Part shown: piece by piece, positions 9,875 through 20,829 of the stretch
Numbering within the stretch: position 1 is the stretch's first letter
Layout of the letters: every line of letters starts with the position of its first letter
Source of the DNA: Pantoea phytobeneficialis
GTDB taxonomy: Bacteria > Pseudomonadota > Gammaproteobacteria > Enterobacterales > Enterobacteriaceae
Reading direction: 5' to 3'
DNA: 64,000 nt
Assembly (NCBI RefSeq): GCF_009728735.1
Contig: NZ_CP024636.1
Span: 4,182,654 to 4,246,653, forward strand
The notes under the pieces: generated by a model
What the model was told of the DNA's origin: nothing
What the model saw: only the letters and a program-made list of their open reading frames with translations
The model's database searches: none
Translations under genes and position numbers: made by a program

Positions 9875-9897
9875 AAGGGCGGCCCGTAGCCGCCCTT
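9875..9897. other. Intercistronic hairpin between argG and argH
   Basis: A perfect 9-bp stem AAGGGCGGC/GCCGCCCTT with a 5-nt loop lies in the 73-bp gap. On the minus strand it is followed only by TGTTTAACC, so it is a weak terminator or an mRNA processing/stability element. Confidence 0.6.
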
Positions 9898-9920
9898 GAA
9901 ACTATGTCGTTGGTGCGGAA

Positions 9921-11138
9921 TTACTTCTTCTGCTCGTTCAGTGCACGGATGCGTGCAGACAGTGAGAACAGACGGATAAAGCCACCCGCGTGACGGTGAT
10001 CGTACACTTCGTCTTCGCCGAAGGTCGCAAACTCTTCTGAATACAGGCTGTTGATCGATTTTTTCTGAATCGCTGTCGCCTGACCTTTGTAAAGTTGCAG
10101 AACCACTTCACCGTTCACCAGTTCAGCCAGGGACTCAGCCGCCGCCTGGATGGACTGACGCAGCGGCGCAAACCAACGGCCATCGTACACCACGTATGAC
10201 ATCTCCTGGCCCAGCTGCTCACGCCATTTGAAGCTGTCGCGATCCAGCACCAGCTGCTCAACGGCACGCAGCGCGTTAACCATAATGGTGCCGCCCGGGG
10301 TTTCATAGCAACCACGAGATTTGATGCCGACCAGACGGTTTTCCACGATGTCGATACGACCTACGCCGTGTTTCGCACCCAGCGCGTTCAGTTTTTCCAG
10401 ACAGGCGAACGGACTCAGCTTCTCGCCGTTAACGCCAACCACGCGACCTTTTTCCACAGTCACGGTGACGTTTTCCGCCTGATCCGGTGCTTCCAGCGGG
10501 TCAACGGTCCACACCCAGCAATCTTTGTTCGGTGCGTTCCACGGGCTTTCCAGCACGCCACCTTCGGTGGAGATGTGCCAGGCGTTTTCATCACGGCTGT
10601 AGATTTTTTCCAGCGACGCGGTGGTCGGGATGTTGCGCTCTTTCAGGTAGTCGAGCAGCGCTTCACGCGAACGCAGGTTCCATTCACGCCACGGCGCCAC
10701 CACTTTCAGCTGTGGTGCCAGTGCGGTGTAGGTGGTTTCGAAACGTACCTGGTCGTTACCTTTACCGGTTGCGCCGTGGCACAGGGCATCGGCACCCACT
10801 TTCAGCGCCAGCTCAACCTGCGCTTTGGCGATAATCGGACGCGCCATTGAGGTACCCAGCAGGTAGGTGCCTTCGTACAGCGCACCGGTTTGCAGCACCG
10901 GGTAAACGTACTCGCTGATGAACTCTTCGCGCAGGTCAACCACATGACATTCAGAGGCACCGGATTGCAGCGCTTTCTTCTCAACGCCTTCCAGATCTGC
11001 CGGGTCCTGACCGATATTCGCCACGAACGCGACCACTTCACAGCCGCCGTAGTTCTCTTTCAGCCATGGAATGATGGCAGACGTATCAAGGCCACCGGAG
11101 TAAGCCAGAACAATTTTTTTGATGCCTTGCGTTTGCAT
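9921..11138 (-). CDS. argG: Argininosuccinate synthase, short type
   Basis: Condenses citrulline and aspartate with ATP to argininosuccinate. The 405-aa sequence has the N-type ATP pyrophosphatase P-loop [10 protein letters not shown] (about residues 12-21), and the conserved [13 protein letters not shown] and [10 protein letters not shown] motifs. E. coli ArgG is a longer (447 aa) form at an unlinked locus; here a short-type enzyme is embedded between argB and argH, the arrangement I associate with Erwinia, Yersinia and Serratia relatives. It lies 24 bp after argB and is presumably cotranscribed from the argC promoter under ArgR. Confidence 0.96.
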   Translation of the reverse strand: MQTQGIKKIVLAYSGGLDTSAIIPWLKENYGGCEVVAFVANIGQDPADLEGVEKKALQSGASECHVVDLREEFISEYVYPVLQTGALYEGTYLLGTSMARPIIAKAQVELALKVGADALCHGATGKGNDQVRFETTYTALAPQLKVVAPWREWNLRSREALLDYLKERNIPTTASLEKIYSRDENAWHISTEGGVLESPWNAPNKDCWVWTVDPLEAPDQAENVTVTVEKGRVVGVNGEKLSPFACLEKLNALGAKHGVGRIDIVENRLVGIKSRGCYETPGGTIMVNALRAVEQLVLDRDSFKWREQLGQEMSYVVYDGRWFAPLRQSIQAAAESLAELVNGEVVLQLYKGQATAIQKKSINSLYSEEFATFGEDEVYDHRHAGGFIRLFSLSARIRALNEQKK

Positions 11139-11162
11139 TTCGTAATCCTTGAATCAGTATCG

Positions 11163-11939
11163 TTAAGCGAGAATCCGGGTGCCAATCGACACGCCGTTGA
11201 AAAGAGTTGGCAGCTGTTCAGCATGACGCCAGCTGGCAATATCCACCGGGCGACCCAGAGTACGTGCCGCGTCCAGCGCTGCGTTAACTTTAACAATCAT
11301 GCCATCGGTAATAATGCCCTGGGCGATCAGCTGTTCCGCTTTCGCGGCCGTCATCTCTGCGATGCGTTGACCTTTGCCATCGAGAATGCCGCTGACATCA
11401 GACAACAGTACCAGATCCGCACCAATGGTGGCCGCCAGCGCAGTCGCCGCCTGGTCAGCGTTGACGTTCATCAGATCGCCACCATCAGTGATCCCGATGG
11501 AACTGATCACCGGCATATAACCCGCGCCCAGCAACGTGTTGATCAATGCCGGGTTGCCCGGTGTGGCGTTACCGACGTGGCCCAATTCTTCATCAAACTG
11601 CGCCACATTTACCAGACCCGCATCACCCAGGCACAGGCCCACCGCGTTGATGCCATACTTCTTCGCCCAAGCGAGCAACGTTTTGTTCGCCGTACCCGCC
11701 AGAGCACCGGTAATAATGTCAATCTGATCGGCTGGCGTCACGCGCAAACCGTTCTTCTTTTTCACCGGCAGCGCGAGCTTCTTCATCAGCTCATCCACCA
11801 GGCAGCCGCCGCCGTGCACAATGATCAGCGGACGCTGATACTCGTTACGATACGCCAACAGCGCATCGAACAGGCGAGCCAGCGCTTCTTCGCTATCCAG
11901 CAGGACGCCACCCAGTTTAATAATCAGAGGATTGGTCAT
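11163..11939 (-). CDS. argB: N-acetylglutamate kinase
   Basis: Phosphorylates N-acetyl-L-glutamate, the second step of arginine synthesis. The 258-aa protein has the amino-acid kinase signatures IIKLGG (residues 5-10), [11 protein letters not shown] and the C-terminal [11 protein letters not shown] segment. It lies 18 bp downstream of argC. The length matches the arginine-insensitive E. coli type without an N-terminal helix extension. Confidence 0.96.
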   Translation of the reverse strand: MTNPLIIKLGGVLLDSEEALARLFDALLAYRNEYQRPLIIVHGGGCLVDELMKKLALPVKKKNGLRVTPADQIDIITGALAGTANKTLLAWAKKYGINAVGLCLGDAGLVNVAQFDEELGHVGNATPGNPALINTLLGAGYMPVISSIGITDGGDLMNVNADQAATALAATIGADLVLLSDVSGILDGKGQRIAEMTAAKAEQLIAQGIITDGMIVKVNAALDAARTLGRPVDIASWRHAEQLPTLFNGVSIGTRILA

Positions 11940-11957
11940 GGTTTACTTACTCGCCCG

Positions 11958-12962
11958 TTAAATCAGAGACAGTGTTTCGGGGAAGCCGAAACGAATATTC
12001 AGACACTGCACCGCCTGCGAAGAAGCACCTTTCAACAGGTTATCTTCTGCGGCAACCACAATCAGGTGCTCACCCTGCACGGCAAAACCGATATCACAGA
12101 ATGGCAGGCCAACCACACCTTTCAACGCAGGCACACCTTTCTTATACAGACGCACCAGCGGTTTGTCGTGGTAGGCGTTATGGAAAGCTTCTGCCACGTC
12201 CTGTTCGCTGACGCCCGGTTTCAGGCGGCAGGTGACGGTAGCAAGAATGCCACGCGGGAAGTTGCCCAGATGCGGCGTAAAGATCACCGGCGTACCGAGA
12301 TGGGCAACAATTTCCGGATGGTGGCGATGATTGAAGATGCCATAAGGTTGCAGGCTGACTTCACAGAAACTGGTAGTGACGCTGGCTTTACGCCCGGCAC
12401 CGCTGACGCCGCTGGTCGCGTTAATCACCGGCCACTGGTCTTGATTCAGCAGGCCCGCTTCCACCAGCGGTTTCAACGCCAGTTGAGAGGCGGTCGGGTA
12501 GCATCCCGGTACCGCCACCAGCTGGGCTTCTTTGATTTTTTCGTGCTGCCATTCCGCCAGGCCGTAAACCGCTTTGTCCAGCCAGTCGCCGTGTTGATGG
12601 GTGAAACCGTAATATTGATTGTAGAAAGCACCGTCGTTAACACGGAACGCACCGGAGAGATCAAATACCACGCAACCGGCTTTCAGGAATTCCGGCGCCA
12701 GATCGTGACTGACTTCATGTGCGGTGGCGAGGAACACCACATCGACTTTATCCGCCCACTCAGCGGCATCGCTCAGCGGCTGCAATGGCAGGTCGACAAT
12801 ACCTTTCAACTGCGGATGCAGGTCTGAAAGTAACTTTCCGGCATCCGGGCTTTGCGCTGAAACCGCTAAAGCGGTTATGTTCATATGCGGATGGCGATTC
12901 AGGTAGGTGGCAAGCTCTACGCCAGCGTAACCACTGGCACCAACGATCAGCGTATTCAACAT
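11958..12962 (-). CDS. argC: N-acetyl-gamma-glutamyl-phosphate reductase
   Basis: NADPH-dependent reduction of N-acetylglutamyl phosphate to the semialdehyde. The 334-aa protein has the Rossmann motif VGASGYAG at the N-terminus and the catalytic cysteine in [10 protein letters not shown], with [10 protein letters not shown] downstream. The start [14 protein letters not shown] was preferred over an upstream in-frame ATG at 13022 because it matches E. coli and leaves room for the divergent operator. First gene of argCBGH. Confidence 0.96.
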   Translation of the reverse strand: MLNTLIVGASGYAGVELATYLNRHPHMNITALAVSAQSPDAGKLLSDLHPQLKGIVDLPLQPLSDAAEWADKVDVVFLATAHEVSHDLAPEFLKAGCVVFDLSGAFRVNDGAFYNQYYGFTHQHGDWLDKAVYGLAEWQHEKIKEAQLVAVPGCYPTASQLALKPLVEAGLLNQDQWPVINATSGVSGAGRKASVTTSFCEVSLQPYGIFNHRHHPEIVAHLGTPVIFTPHLGNFPRGILATVTCRLKPGVSEQDVAEAFHNAYHDKPLVRLYKKGVPALKGVVGLPFCDIGFAVQGEHLIVVAAEDNLLKGASSQAVQCLNIRFGFPETLSLI

Positions 12963-13065
12963 CAGGCTGTATACCTTATTACAGTCACACGTTCCGGGTC
13001 GCGGCCTTGCCCCGTTGCCCACGATGCCGTTTGCACAGATTTACTGTTCACATGCAGACGACGTT

Positions 13066-13108
13066 AATGTATTTTTATTCACTATTAATGCATGAATATT
13101 GATACATC
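13066..13108. promoter_or_regulatory. Tandem ARG boxes (ArgR operator) between argC and argE
   Basis: Box 1 AATGTATTTTTATTCACT (13066-13083) matches the palindromic ARG box TGAAT-N4-ATTCA at 9 of 10 core positions or nearly so. A second box follows either with the usual 3-bp spacing (13087-13104, TGCAT...ATTGA) or as TGAAT-ATTG-ATACA (13091-13108). A pair of such boxes is the normal ArgR hexamer target and would repress both argE and argCBGH. Confidence 0.8.
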
Positions 13109-13129
13109 CTAACCCAAGGACCGTCAACA

Positions 13130-14278
13130 GTGAAGACAAAATTACCACCTTTTATCGAACTCTACCGCCAGCTGATTGCCACACCATCAATCAGCGCCAC
13201 CGACGCCGCGCTCGATCAGAGCAATGAAACTTTAATCAATTTGCTGGCGGGCTGGTTTCGCGATCTTGGCTTCGATACTGAAGTGCAACCTGTACCGGGT
13301 ACACGGCATAAATTTAACCTGCTGGCGCGCACGGGTTCCGGCGCGGGTGGTTTATTATTAGCAGGCCATACCGACACGGTTCCGTTCGATGATGGCCGCT
13401 GGACGCGCGATCCCTTTACCCTGACTGAGCATGACAACAAGCTTTACGGTTTAGGCACGGCAGATATGAAAGGCTTCTTCGCCTTTATTCTGGATGCGCT
13501 GCGTGACGTAGACGTGACCAAACTGAGCAAACCGCTCTACATTCTTGCCACCGCCGACGAAGAGACGACGATGGCAGGTGCGAAGTACTTCGCTGAATCC
13601 ACCCAACTGAGCCCGGACTGCGCCATCATCGGCGAACCGACTTCGCTGAAACCGGTACGCGCGCACAAAGGCCATCTCTCCAATGTGATTCGTATTCAGG
13701 GACAATCGGGCCACTCCAGCGATCCCTCACGCGGCGTGAACGCCATTGAGCTGATGCATGAATCCATCACCCAATTGATGCAGCTGCGTAATACGTTGAA
13801 AAGCCGTTACAACCATGACGGTTTTGCCATTCCGTACCCGACCATGAACTTTGGCCATATTCACGGCGGCGATGCCGCTAACCGTATTTGCGCCTGCTGC
13901 GAACTGCATATGGATATTCGACCGTTACCGGGGTTAACCCTGAGTGATCTGGATGGTCTGCTGAATGAAGCGCTGGCTCCGGTGAGTGAGCGTTGGCCGG
14001 GTCGTTTGACCGTCGGTGAACTGCATCCGCCGATTCCGGGTTACGAGTGCCCGGTCGACCATGAACTGGTGAAAGTGGTGGAAAAACTGCTGGGTACGCC
14101 GACCGAAGTGGTGAACTACTGCACCGAAGCACCGTTTATTCAGCAACTTTGCCCAACGCTGGTGTTAGGCCCCGGTTCTATCAATCAGGCCCATCAGCCT
14201 GATGAATTTATTGATACCGCATTTATTAAGCCAACCCATGCGCTCATCACGCAGGTTGTCCATCATTTTTGTCACTGA
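13130..14278 (+). CDS. argE: Acetylornithine deacetylase
   Basis: Metal-dependent M20-family hydrolase that releases ornithine from N-acetylornithine, making the linear (non-recycling) arginine pathway. The 382-aa protein has the metal-ligand motifs [25 protein letters not shown], the catalytic EE in [11 protein letters not shown], and the dimerisation motif [12 protein letters not shown]. The start is GTG at 13130, 9 nt after AAGGA; the resulting N-terminus [15 protein letters not shown] matches E. coli. Divergent from argCBGH across the ARG boxes. Confidence 0.96.
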   Translation: MKTKLPPFIELYRQLIATPSISATDAALDQSNETLINLLAGWFRDLGFDTEVQPVPGTRHKFNLLARTGSGAGGLLLAGHTDTVPFDDGRWTRDPFTLTEHDNKLYGLGTADMKGFFAFILDALRDVDVTKLSKPLYILATADEETTMAGAKYFAESTQLSPDCAIIGEPTSLKPVRAHKGHLSNVIRIQGQSGHSSDPSRGVNAIELMHESITQLMQLRNTLKSRYNHDGFAIPYPTMNFGHIHGGDAANRICACCELHMDIRPLPGLTLSDLDGLLNEALAPVSERWPGRLTVGELHPPIPGYECPVDHELVKVVEKLLGTPTEVVNYCTEAPFIQQLCPTLVLGPGSINQAHQPDEFIDTAFIKPTHALITQVVHHFCH

Positions 14279-14522
14279 TGGACAATCGATGGGGCATTTC
14301 ACTGTTTAATCAGCAAAATGCCCCGTCAATGTTCGGGATTTGATAATAAGAATAACTTATCTCGCTTCGCTCTGGTTAAATTCTTTGAATTTCCAGCATT
14401 TAGCAGCGAAATTTCGTCAGTTTAAGGCAATTGACGAACAGAGCGATACGTGGCTAGATAAAAGACGAAGTTATGCCCGTTGGGTATATGAATTAAAAAG
14501 ACGATAAGGGTGTCAGGGTCAC
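14279..14522. other. argE-ppc intergenic region with structured leader
   Basis: No gene is seen. GGGGCATTT/AAATGCCCC (14291-14299 and 14316-14324) forms a hairpin after argE without a T-tract. Further on, TTATCT...CGCTCTG (14357-14374) can pair with CAGAGCG...AGATAA (14439-14461), with a nested CGTCA/TGACG (14415-14419 and 14432-14436). These could fold the ppc 5' leader. No confident promoter was found. Confidence 0.4.
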
Positions 14523-17174
14523 ATGAACGAACAATATTCCGCAATGCGAAGTAATGTCAGTATGCTCGGCAAACTGCTCGGGGATACGATAAAGGATGCA
14601 CTGGGAGAGAACATCCTCGATAAGGTGGAGACCATCCGCAAACTCTCTAAGTCATCCCGTGCCGGAAATGACACTCATCGTAAGGAACTGCTGTCCACGC
14701 TGCAAAACCTGTCCAATGACGAGTTGCTGCCGGTGGCGCGTGCATTTAGCCAGTTCCTGAATCTTACCAACGTGGCTGAACAATATCAGACCATTGCGCG
14801 CAGTGGCGAAGGTGCCAACCACCCGGAGCTGCTGAAAAGCACCTTCGATCGCCTGAAGCAGCAGAAAGACCTGAATGAGAGCGATATCCGCGCGGCGATT
14901 GAGTCACTGTCGCTGGAGCTGGTGCTGACTGCGCACCCAACCGAGATCACGCGTCGGACGCTGATTCATAAGCTGGTTGAGGTGAATAGCTGCCTGCAAC
15001 AGCTCGACCATAGCGATATCACCGAATATGAATACAACCAGGTGATGCGCCGTCTGCGCCAACTGGTTGCCCAGGCCTGGCACACCGATGAAATTCGTAA
15101 ATATCGCCCGACCCCGGTTGATGAAGCCAAATGGGGCTTTGCCGTGGTGGAAAACAGCCTGTGGGAAGGCGTACCGGCGTTTCTGCGCGAGCTGAACGAG
15201 CAGGTTGAAGAAACCTTTGGTATGCAGCTGCCAGTGGATTTTGTCCCGGTACAATTTACCTCCTGGATGGGCGGCGACCGCGACGGCAACCCGAACGTTA
15301 CCGCTACCATCACGCGACAGGCTATGCAGCTCGGCCGCTGGAAAGCTGCCGACCTGTTCCTGCGTGATGTCGGCGTGCTGATTTCCGAGCTGTCAATGTC
15401 CGAGTGCAGCGACGAAGTACGTGAACTGTGTGGCGACCCGGAAGCGCTGGAACCCTACCGCGTGATTCTGAAACGCATCCGTAGTCAGTTGATGAGCACC
15501 CAGGCCTTCCTGGAGCGTCGTCTGAAAGGCGAGCGCGTGCCACGTCCTGCTGATTTGCTGGTGTCCAACGATCAGCTGTGGCAACCGCTGTTTGCCATCT
15601 ATCAGTCACTGCAACAATGCGACATGGGCATCATCGCTAATGGTCAGCTGCTGGATACGCTGCGCCGCGTGAAGTGTTTTGGCGTGCCGTTGGTGCGTAT
15701 CGATCTGCGTCAGGAGAGCACCCGTCATACCGAAGCGATTGCCGAAGTGACGCGCTATCTCGGCCTCGGTGATTATGAAAGCTGGTCAGAAGCCGACAAA
15801 CAGGCTTTCCTGATCCGTGAACTGAATTCCAAACGTCCCCTGCTGCCACGCCAGTGGGAGCCGAGCGATAATACCCGCGAAGTGCTGGATACCTGCAAAG
15901 TGGCAGCCGAAGCGCCGCAAGGCTCGATTGCCGCTTACGTCATCTCTATGGCAAAAGTGCCATCCGACGTGCTGGCGGTGCATCTGCTGCTGAAAGAAGC
16001 CGGTATCACCTACGCCATGCCAGTGGCACCGCTGTTTGAAACGCTCGACGACCTGAACAACGCCAACGACGTGATGAGCCAGCTACTGGGCATCGACTGG
16101 TATCGCGGCTTTATTCAGGGCAAGCAGATGGTGATGATTGGTTATTCTGACTCCGCGAAAGATGCTGGCGTGATGGCCGCAAGCTGGGCGCAGTATCAGG
16201 CCCAGGACGCGTTAATCAAGACCTGTGAAAAAGCCGGTATCGCCCTGACGTTGTTCCACGGACGCGGCGGTTCCATTGGTCGTGGTGGCGCACCGGCGCA
16301 TGCTGCGCTGCTGTCGCAGCCGCCGGGTAGCCTGAAAGGTGGCCTGCGCGTGACTGAACAGGGTGAGATGATCCGCTTCAAATACGGCCTGCCGGAAGTG
16401 ACTATCGCCAGCCTGTCGCTGTATACCGGTGCGATTCTCGAAGCCAACCTGATGCCGCCACCGGAGCCAAAAAGCGAATGGTGCGACATTATGGACGGTC
16501 TGTCGGCTCACTCCTGTGCGATGTACCGTGGCTATGTACGTGAAAATCCTGATTTCGTTCCCTATTTCCGCTCTGCAACGCCGGAACAGGAACTGGGTAA
16601 ACTGCCATTGGGTTCACGCCCGGCCAAACGCCGTGCCACCGGTGGCGTGGAGTCGCTGCGCGCGATTCCGTGGATTTTTGCCTGGACGCAGAACCGTCTG
16701 ATGCTGCCAGCCTGGCTGGGTGCCGGTGCGGCAATCCAGAAAGCGATGGAGCAAGGTCACCAGGATCAACTGGAAGCGATGTGCCGCGACTGGCCATTCT
16801 TCTCCACCCGTCTTGGCATGCTGGAGATGGTGTTCTCGAAAGCCGACCTGTGGCTGGCAGAATATTATGATCAGCGTCTGGTGGATAAATCATTGTGGCC
16901 GCTGGGCCAGCAACTGCGTGACCAACTGGATGCGGATATCAAAGCAGTGCTGACCATCGCCAACGATGCGCATCTGATGGCGGATCAGCCGTGGATTGCC
17001 GAATCCATCGCGCTGCGTAATGTCTACACCGACCCGCTGAACGTGTTGCAGGCTGAATTGCTGCACCGTTCGCGTGCGCAGGAAGAGCGTGGTGATGCGC
17101 CGGATGCGCGTGTTGAGCAAGCGTTGATGGTGACTATCGCGGGTGTCGCAGCGGGTATGCGTAATACCGGTTAA
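14523..17174 (+). CDS. ppc: Phosphoenolpyruvate carboxylase
   Basis: Anaplerotic carboxylation of phosphoenolpyruvate to oxaloacetate in the cytoplasm. At 883 aa it is the same length as E. coli Ppc. Visible active-site signatures are VLTAHPTE with H138, [10 protein letters not shown] with the catalytic lysine, [12 protein letters not shown] with the mobile-loop arginines, and the conserved C-terminus GMRNTG. Monocistronic, ended by a UUCG-loop terminator followed by a repeat element. In E. coli it also neighbours argE. Confidence 0.98.
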   Translation: MNEQYSAMRSNVSMLGKLLGDTIKDALGENILDKVETIRKLSKSSRAGNDTHRKELLSTLQNLSNDELLPVARAFSQFLNLTNVAEQYQTIARSGEGANHPELLKSTFDRLKQQKDLNESDIRAAIESLSLELVLTAHPTEITRRTLIHKLVEVNSCLQQLDHSDITEYEYNQVMRRLRQLVAQAWHTDEIRKYRPTPVDEAKWGFAVVENSLWEGVPAFLRELNEQVEETFGMQLPVDFVPVQFTSWMGGDRDGNPNVTATITRQAMQLGRWKAADLFLRDVGVLISELSMSECSDEVRELCGDPEALEPYRVILKRIRSQLMSTQAFLERRLKGERVPRPADLLVSNDQLWQPLFAIYQSLQQCDMGIIANGQLLDTLRRVKCFGVPLVRIDLRQESTRHTEAIAEVTRYLGLGDYESWSEADKQAFLIRELNSKRPLLPRQWEPSDNTREVLDTCKVAAEAPQGSIAAYVISMAKVPSDVLAVHLLLKEAGITYAMPVAPLFETLDDLNNANDVMSQLLGIDWYRGFIQGKQMVMIGYSDSAKDAGVMAASWAQYQAQDALIKTCEKAGIALTLFHGRGGSIGRGGAPAHAALLSQPPGSLKGGLRVTEQGEMIRFKYGLPEVTIASLSLYTGAILEANLMPPPEPKSEWCDIMDGLSAHSCAMYRGYVRENPDFVPYFRSATPEQELGKLPLGSRPAKRRATGGVESLRAIPWIFAWTQNRLMLPAWLGAGAAIQKAMEQGHQDQLEAMCRDWPFFSTRLGMLEMVFSKADLWLAEYYDQRLVDKSLWPLGQQLRDQLDADIKAVLTIANDAHLMADQPWIAESIALRNVYTDPLNVLQAELLHRSRAQEERGDAPDARVEQALMVTIAGVAAGMRNTG

Positions 17175-17185
17175 GCAGACATATC

Positions 17186-17206
17186 AAGGGGCTTCGGCCC
17201 CTTCTT
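17186..17206 (+). terminator. ppc terminator
   Basis: The stem AAGGGGC/GCCCCTT closes a TTCG tetraloop and is followed by a short, imperfect T-rich run (CTT), starting 12 bp after the ppc stop. Confidence 0.75.
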
Positions 17207-17216
17207 GATGTGGCCC

Positions 17217-17268
17217 GTAGCGGCGCGATTTATCGCGCATGGGATTGCGCGATAAATCGCGCCGCTAC
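17217..17268. repeat. Long palindromic extragenic repeat (REP/MITE-like)
   Basis: Two perfect 22-bp inverted arms (17217-17238 and 17247-17268), built around CGGCGCGATTTATCGCGC and its complement, flank an 8-bp loop. It sits between the convergent ppc and metF genes, 12 bp from the metF stop. The nested TATCGCGC/GCGCGATA and the GTAGCGGC ends are typical of dispersed palindromes. I recall similar units being common in Pantoea genomes, but this could not be checked here. Confidence 0.8.
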
Positions 17269-17280
17269 GAGTTTGTATGA

Positions 17281-18183
<903 letters not shown>

Positions 18184-18223
18184 TCACCTTCACACATCGA
18201 TTATTTGTGGTTTTCGAACATCC

Positions 18224-18247
18224 ATACGTTTAGACGTCCAGATGCAC
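18224..18247. promoter_or_regulatory. MetJ operator upstream of metF
   Basis: Three tandem 8-bp met boxes, ATACGTTT-AGACGTCC-AGATGCAC, match the AGACGTCT consensus with the centre box nearly perfect. They lie 50-73 bp upstream of the metF start, where MetJ-SAM would repress. Confidence 0.8.
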
Positions 18248-18339
18248 AAAATGAACGATTCCCGACTTAGCGTCAACTGAAAATTAATGTCCAGGCGTGA
18301 CAAATATTCAACCAACATGAAGGAATTTCACGATGGTGG

Positions 18340-18380
18340 GAAAAAAATGAAAAATGCAGACGGCCCGTCACCGTCTGCAT
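18340..18380 (-). terminator. metL terminator
   Basis: ATGCAGACGG (18354-18363) and CCGTCTGCAT (18371-18380) form a 10-bp stem. On the minus strand it is followed by TTTTCATTTTTTT, a good U-rich tract just after the metL stop. Confidence 0.85.
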
Positions 18381-18391
18381 CATAAGGCGGG

Positions 18392-20827
18392 TTACAGCAG
18401 TTGCGCGAGGCGGTTAATATCCGACTGGATGGCTCCGGCGGTGACATCACGCCCGGCACCTGGCCCACGAATGACCAGCGGGTTATCACGATACCAACGA
18501 CTTTCAATGGCGAACACGTTATCGCACGGCAGCAGCGCCGCCAGCGGATGTTCCGGACGCACCGCTTCTACGCCAACACGCGCTTTGCCATTGGCATCGA
18601 AACGCGCGACATAGCGCAGCACCAGCCCCATCTCCTGTGCTGCTTCCAGACGCTGGATCATCTGATCATTCAGTTCATCAGCATTCTCAAAGAAGTGATC
18701 AATCGATTCGCCTTCGCAGCTGGCGGGTACCAGCGACTCCACGCGAACCTGGTCTGGTTCGATGTTATAGCCCGCTTCACGCGCCAGAATCACCAGCTTG
18801 CGCATCACATCCTGACCGGAGAGGTCAACGCGTGGATCCGGCTCGGTCAGCCCTTGCTGCCACGCCTGATCCACCAATTCGGTAAACGGCACGGTGCCGT
18901 CAAACTGCAAAAACAGCCAGGAGAGCGTCCCGGAGAAGATGCCGCTGATGGCGAGAATCGAATCACCGCTTTCACGCAAATCGCGCACCGTATAGTTCAC
19001 CGGCAGACCCGCACCCACGGTGGCGTTGTACAACCAATGGCGGCCGGTTTTGGTGAAAGCATCACGAATCTGTCGCCAACTCTGGCTGTTCGACGCACCA
19101 GCCACCTTGTTGGCGCTGATAACGTGGAAGCCGTGGCTGGCAAAATCGAGATACTGCTGCGCCAGCGGCTCACTGGCGGTAACGTCCAGCACCACCAGAT
19201 CATCAAACGGATGCGCGCACATCCACAGGAACAACGACTCTTCATCGCGCTCCTCGGCTTCATCATCAAAGAAAGCCAGGGCGCGGCTGGCATCAAGACC
19301 GTCGTAGCTCAGCAGGCTGCGGCGACTGTCTGCCACCCCTGCCAGCACAAATTCGAATCCGGTGCGTGCCGACAGCGTCTCCTGCTCGCGCGCAAACAAC
19401 TCCAGCCAGCGGGAGCCGATATTGCCTTTACCAAACAGCATCAGGCCAATACGCTTTTCGGCGCGAAACAGCGACTGATGTAGACCCTGAATCAGATGCT
19501 GGGTCGGGCCGACACGCAGTACTGCCACGATGCTGATATGTTCTTCTGACTGCCAGACAAACTCCACCGGCTGGTCTTTAATTTGTTGCCAGAAACGATG
19601 GCTGTGCAGGGGGTTACGCGTGACTCCCGCTCCCACCAACGCTACCAGCGCTAAACCATCACGCAGTTGCAAATGGCCAGGCAACGCCGCGTCCTGCAAC
19701 AGGTTAAAGGCGCTGTTCACCACTTCCGAGGTGTAGCACAGTTGCAGCAACTGGCGATCAGGATGGGTACCCACCGCTAATGGACGCAATTGTGCGCGCT
19801 TCAGCAGCAGATCGATTTCTTTATTCAGGGTGGCGAAATCATGGCTGTTGGGGATCTGGATTTCAATCAGGCAGACGTCATCGTGGCTGGTGACAATGCG
19901 TGCGCCCGTGCCCGAGGCCAGCACACGCTCAATGCGCGTCGAACCCTGTTCCGGCTGGTAGCTACAACGCAGTTGCAGGTCGATATCGCTATTCGACACC
20001 GGCTGCAAGGTACGGGTATGCAGCACCGGTGCAGCCAGACGTGCCAGTTCACTTGCCTCATCGAGGCGCAGCAACGGTAACAGGCAAGCATCCGACACCT
20101 TGCGCGGGTCAGCGCTATACACCCCGGCCACGTCGCTCCAGATGGTTACGCGTCCGACACCGGCCAGCGCACCAATCTGCGTGGCGGAATAGTCCGAGCC
20201 GTTACGGCCCAGCAGCACGGTTTCACCGGCATCGTTACGGCTGATAAAACCGGTTACTACCAGGCGCTGATGCGGATGCTGTGTCAGCAGCGCCTGCAAC
20301 AGCGGCAAGGATTTTCCTTCATCAACCTGCGGTTGCGCGGCACGCTCGGCACGCAGAAAATCGCGGGCATCCAGCCATACGGCTTCGATATCACGCTGGC
20401 TCAGCACCGCCGCCATCAGCCGTGCTGACCAGATTTCACCGTGCCCTACCACCTCGGCGTATACCGCGTCGGTAATGGTGCCATCCAACAGCGCCGCCAG
20501 TTTTTCCAAATCACGAATAAAAGTCGCGGTGAGGGTTTCTGCCATTTCAGCCGGTAACAGCGATGCAATCAGCTCGCTGTGAAAACGCCGTAACGCCTGT
20601 TGCACCTGGTGCGCTGACAACCGATCGCTCTGGCTCAGCTTGAGCCAACTGATCAGCTGGTTGGTGGTGCTGCCTGCGGCAGAAACCACCATCAAATCGC
20701 CCGGCTGGCTGTAATCCGCCATGATGCTGGCAACGCGTTGATAGCAACGGGTATCGGCCAGGCTACTGCCACCAAATTTATGCAACTGCTTACTGGTCGG
20801 CGTTCCCGCGCCTGCTGAAATCGTCAT
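18392..20827 (-). CDS. metL: Bifunctional aspartokinase II / homoserine dehydrogenase II
   Basis: Catalyses the first and third steps of the aspartate pathway towards methionine. The 811-aa protein has an N-terminal amino-acid-kinase domain (KFGGSSLAD at about residues 17-25; GRNGSDYSAT downstream), a regulatory linker, and a C-terminal homoserine dehydrogenase (FGKGNIGSRWLELF nucleotide-binding motif, VDLSGQDVMRKLVILAREAG signature). Sequence and length correspond to E. coli MetL (810 aa). It starts 2 bp after metB ends, so the two are cotranscribed under MetJ. Confidence 0.97.
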   Translation of the reverse strand: MTISAGAGTPTSKQLHKFGGSSLADTRCYQRVASIMADYSQPGDLMVVSAAGSTTNQLISWLKLSQSDRLSAHQVQQALRRFHSELIASLLPAEMAETLTATFIRDLEKLAALLDGTITDAVYAEVVGHGEIWSARLMAAVLSQRDIEAVWLDARDFLRAERAAQPQVDEGKSLPLLQALLTQHPHQRLVVTGFISRNDAGETVLLGRNGSDYSATQIGALAGVGRVTIWSDVAGVYSADPRKVSDACLLPLLRLDEASELARLAAPVLHTRTLQPVSNSDIDLQLRCSYQPEQGSTRIERVLASGTGARIVTSHDDVCLIEIQIPNSHDFATLNKEIDLLLKRAQLRPLAVGTHPDRQLLQLCYTSEVVNSAFNLLQDAALPGHLQLRDGLALVALVGAGVTRNPLHSHRFWQQIKDQPVEFVWQSEEHISIVAVLRVGPTQHLIQGLHQSLFRAEKRIGLMLFGKGNIGSRWLELFAREQETLSARTGFEFVLAGVADSRRSLLSYDGLDASRALAFFDDEAEERDEESLFLWMCAHPFDDLVVLDVTASEPLAQQYLDFASHGFHVISANKVAGASNSQSWRQIRDAFTKTGRHWLYNATVGAGLPVNYTVRDLRESGDSILAISGIFSGTLSWLFLQFDGTVPFTELVDQAWQQGLTEPDPRVDLSGQDVMRKLVILAREAGYNIEPDQVRVESLVPASCEGESIDHFFENADELNDQMIQRLEAAQEMGLVLRYVARFDANGKARVGVEAVRPEHPLAALLPCDNVFAIESRWYRDNPLVIRGPGAGRDVTAGAIQSDINRLAQLL

Positions 20828-20829
20828 GG

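Noticed and set aside
10890..12827. 645-codon plus-strand open frame antisense to argG, argB and argC
   Set aside because: It is a shadow of the codon structure of well-identified genes on the other strand, has no recognisable domains, is rich in H, Q and R, and has no ribosome site.
18401..19483. 360-codon open frame antisense to metL
   Set aside because: Shadow frame without a domain, within a confident gene.
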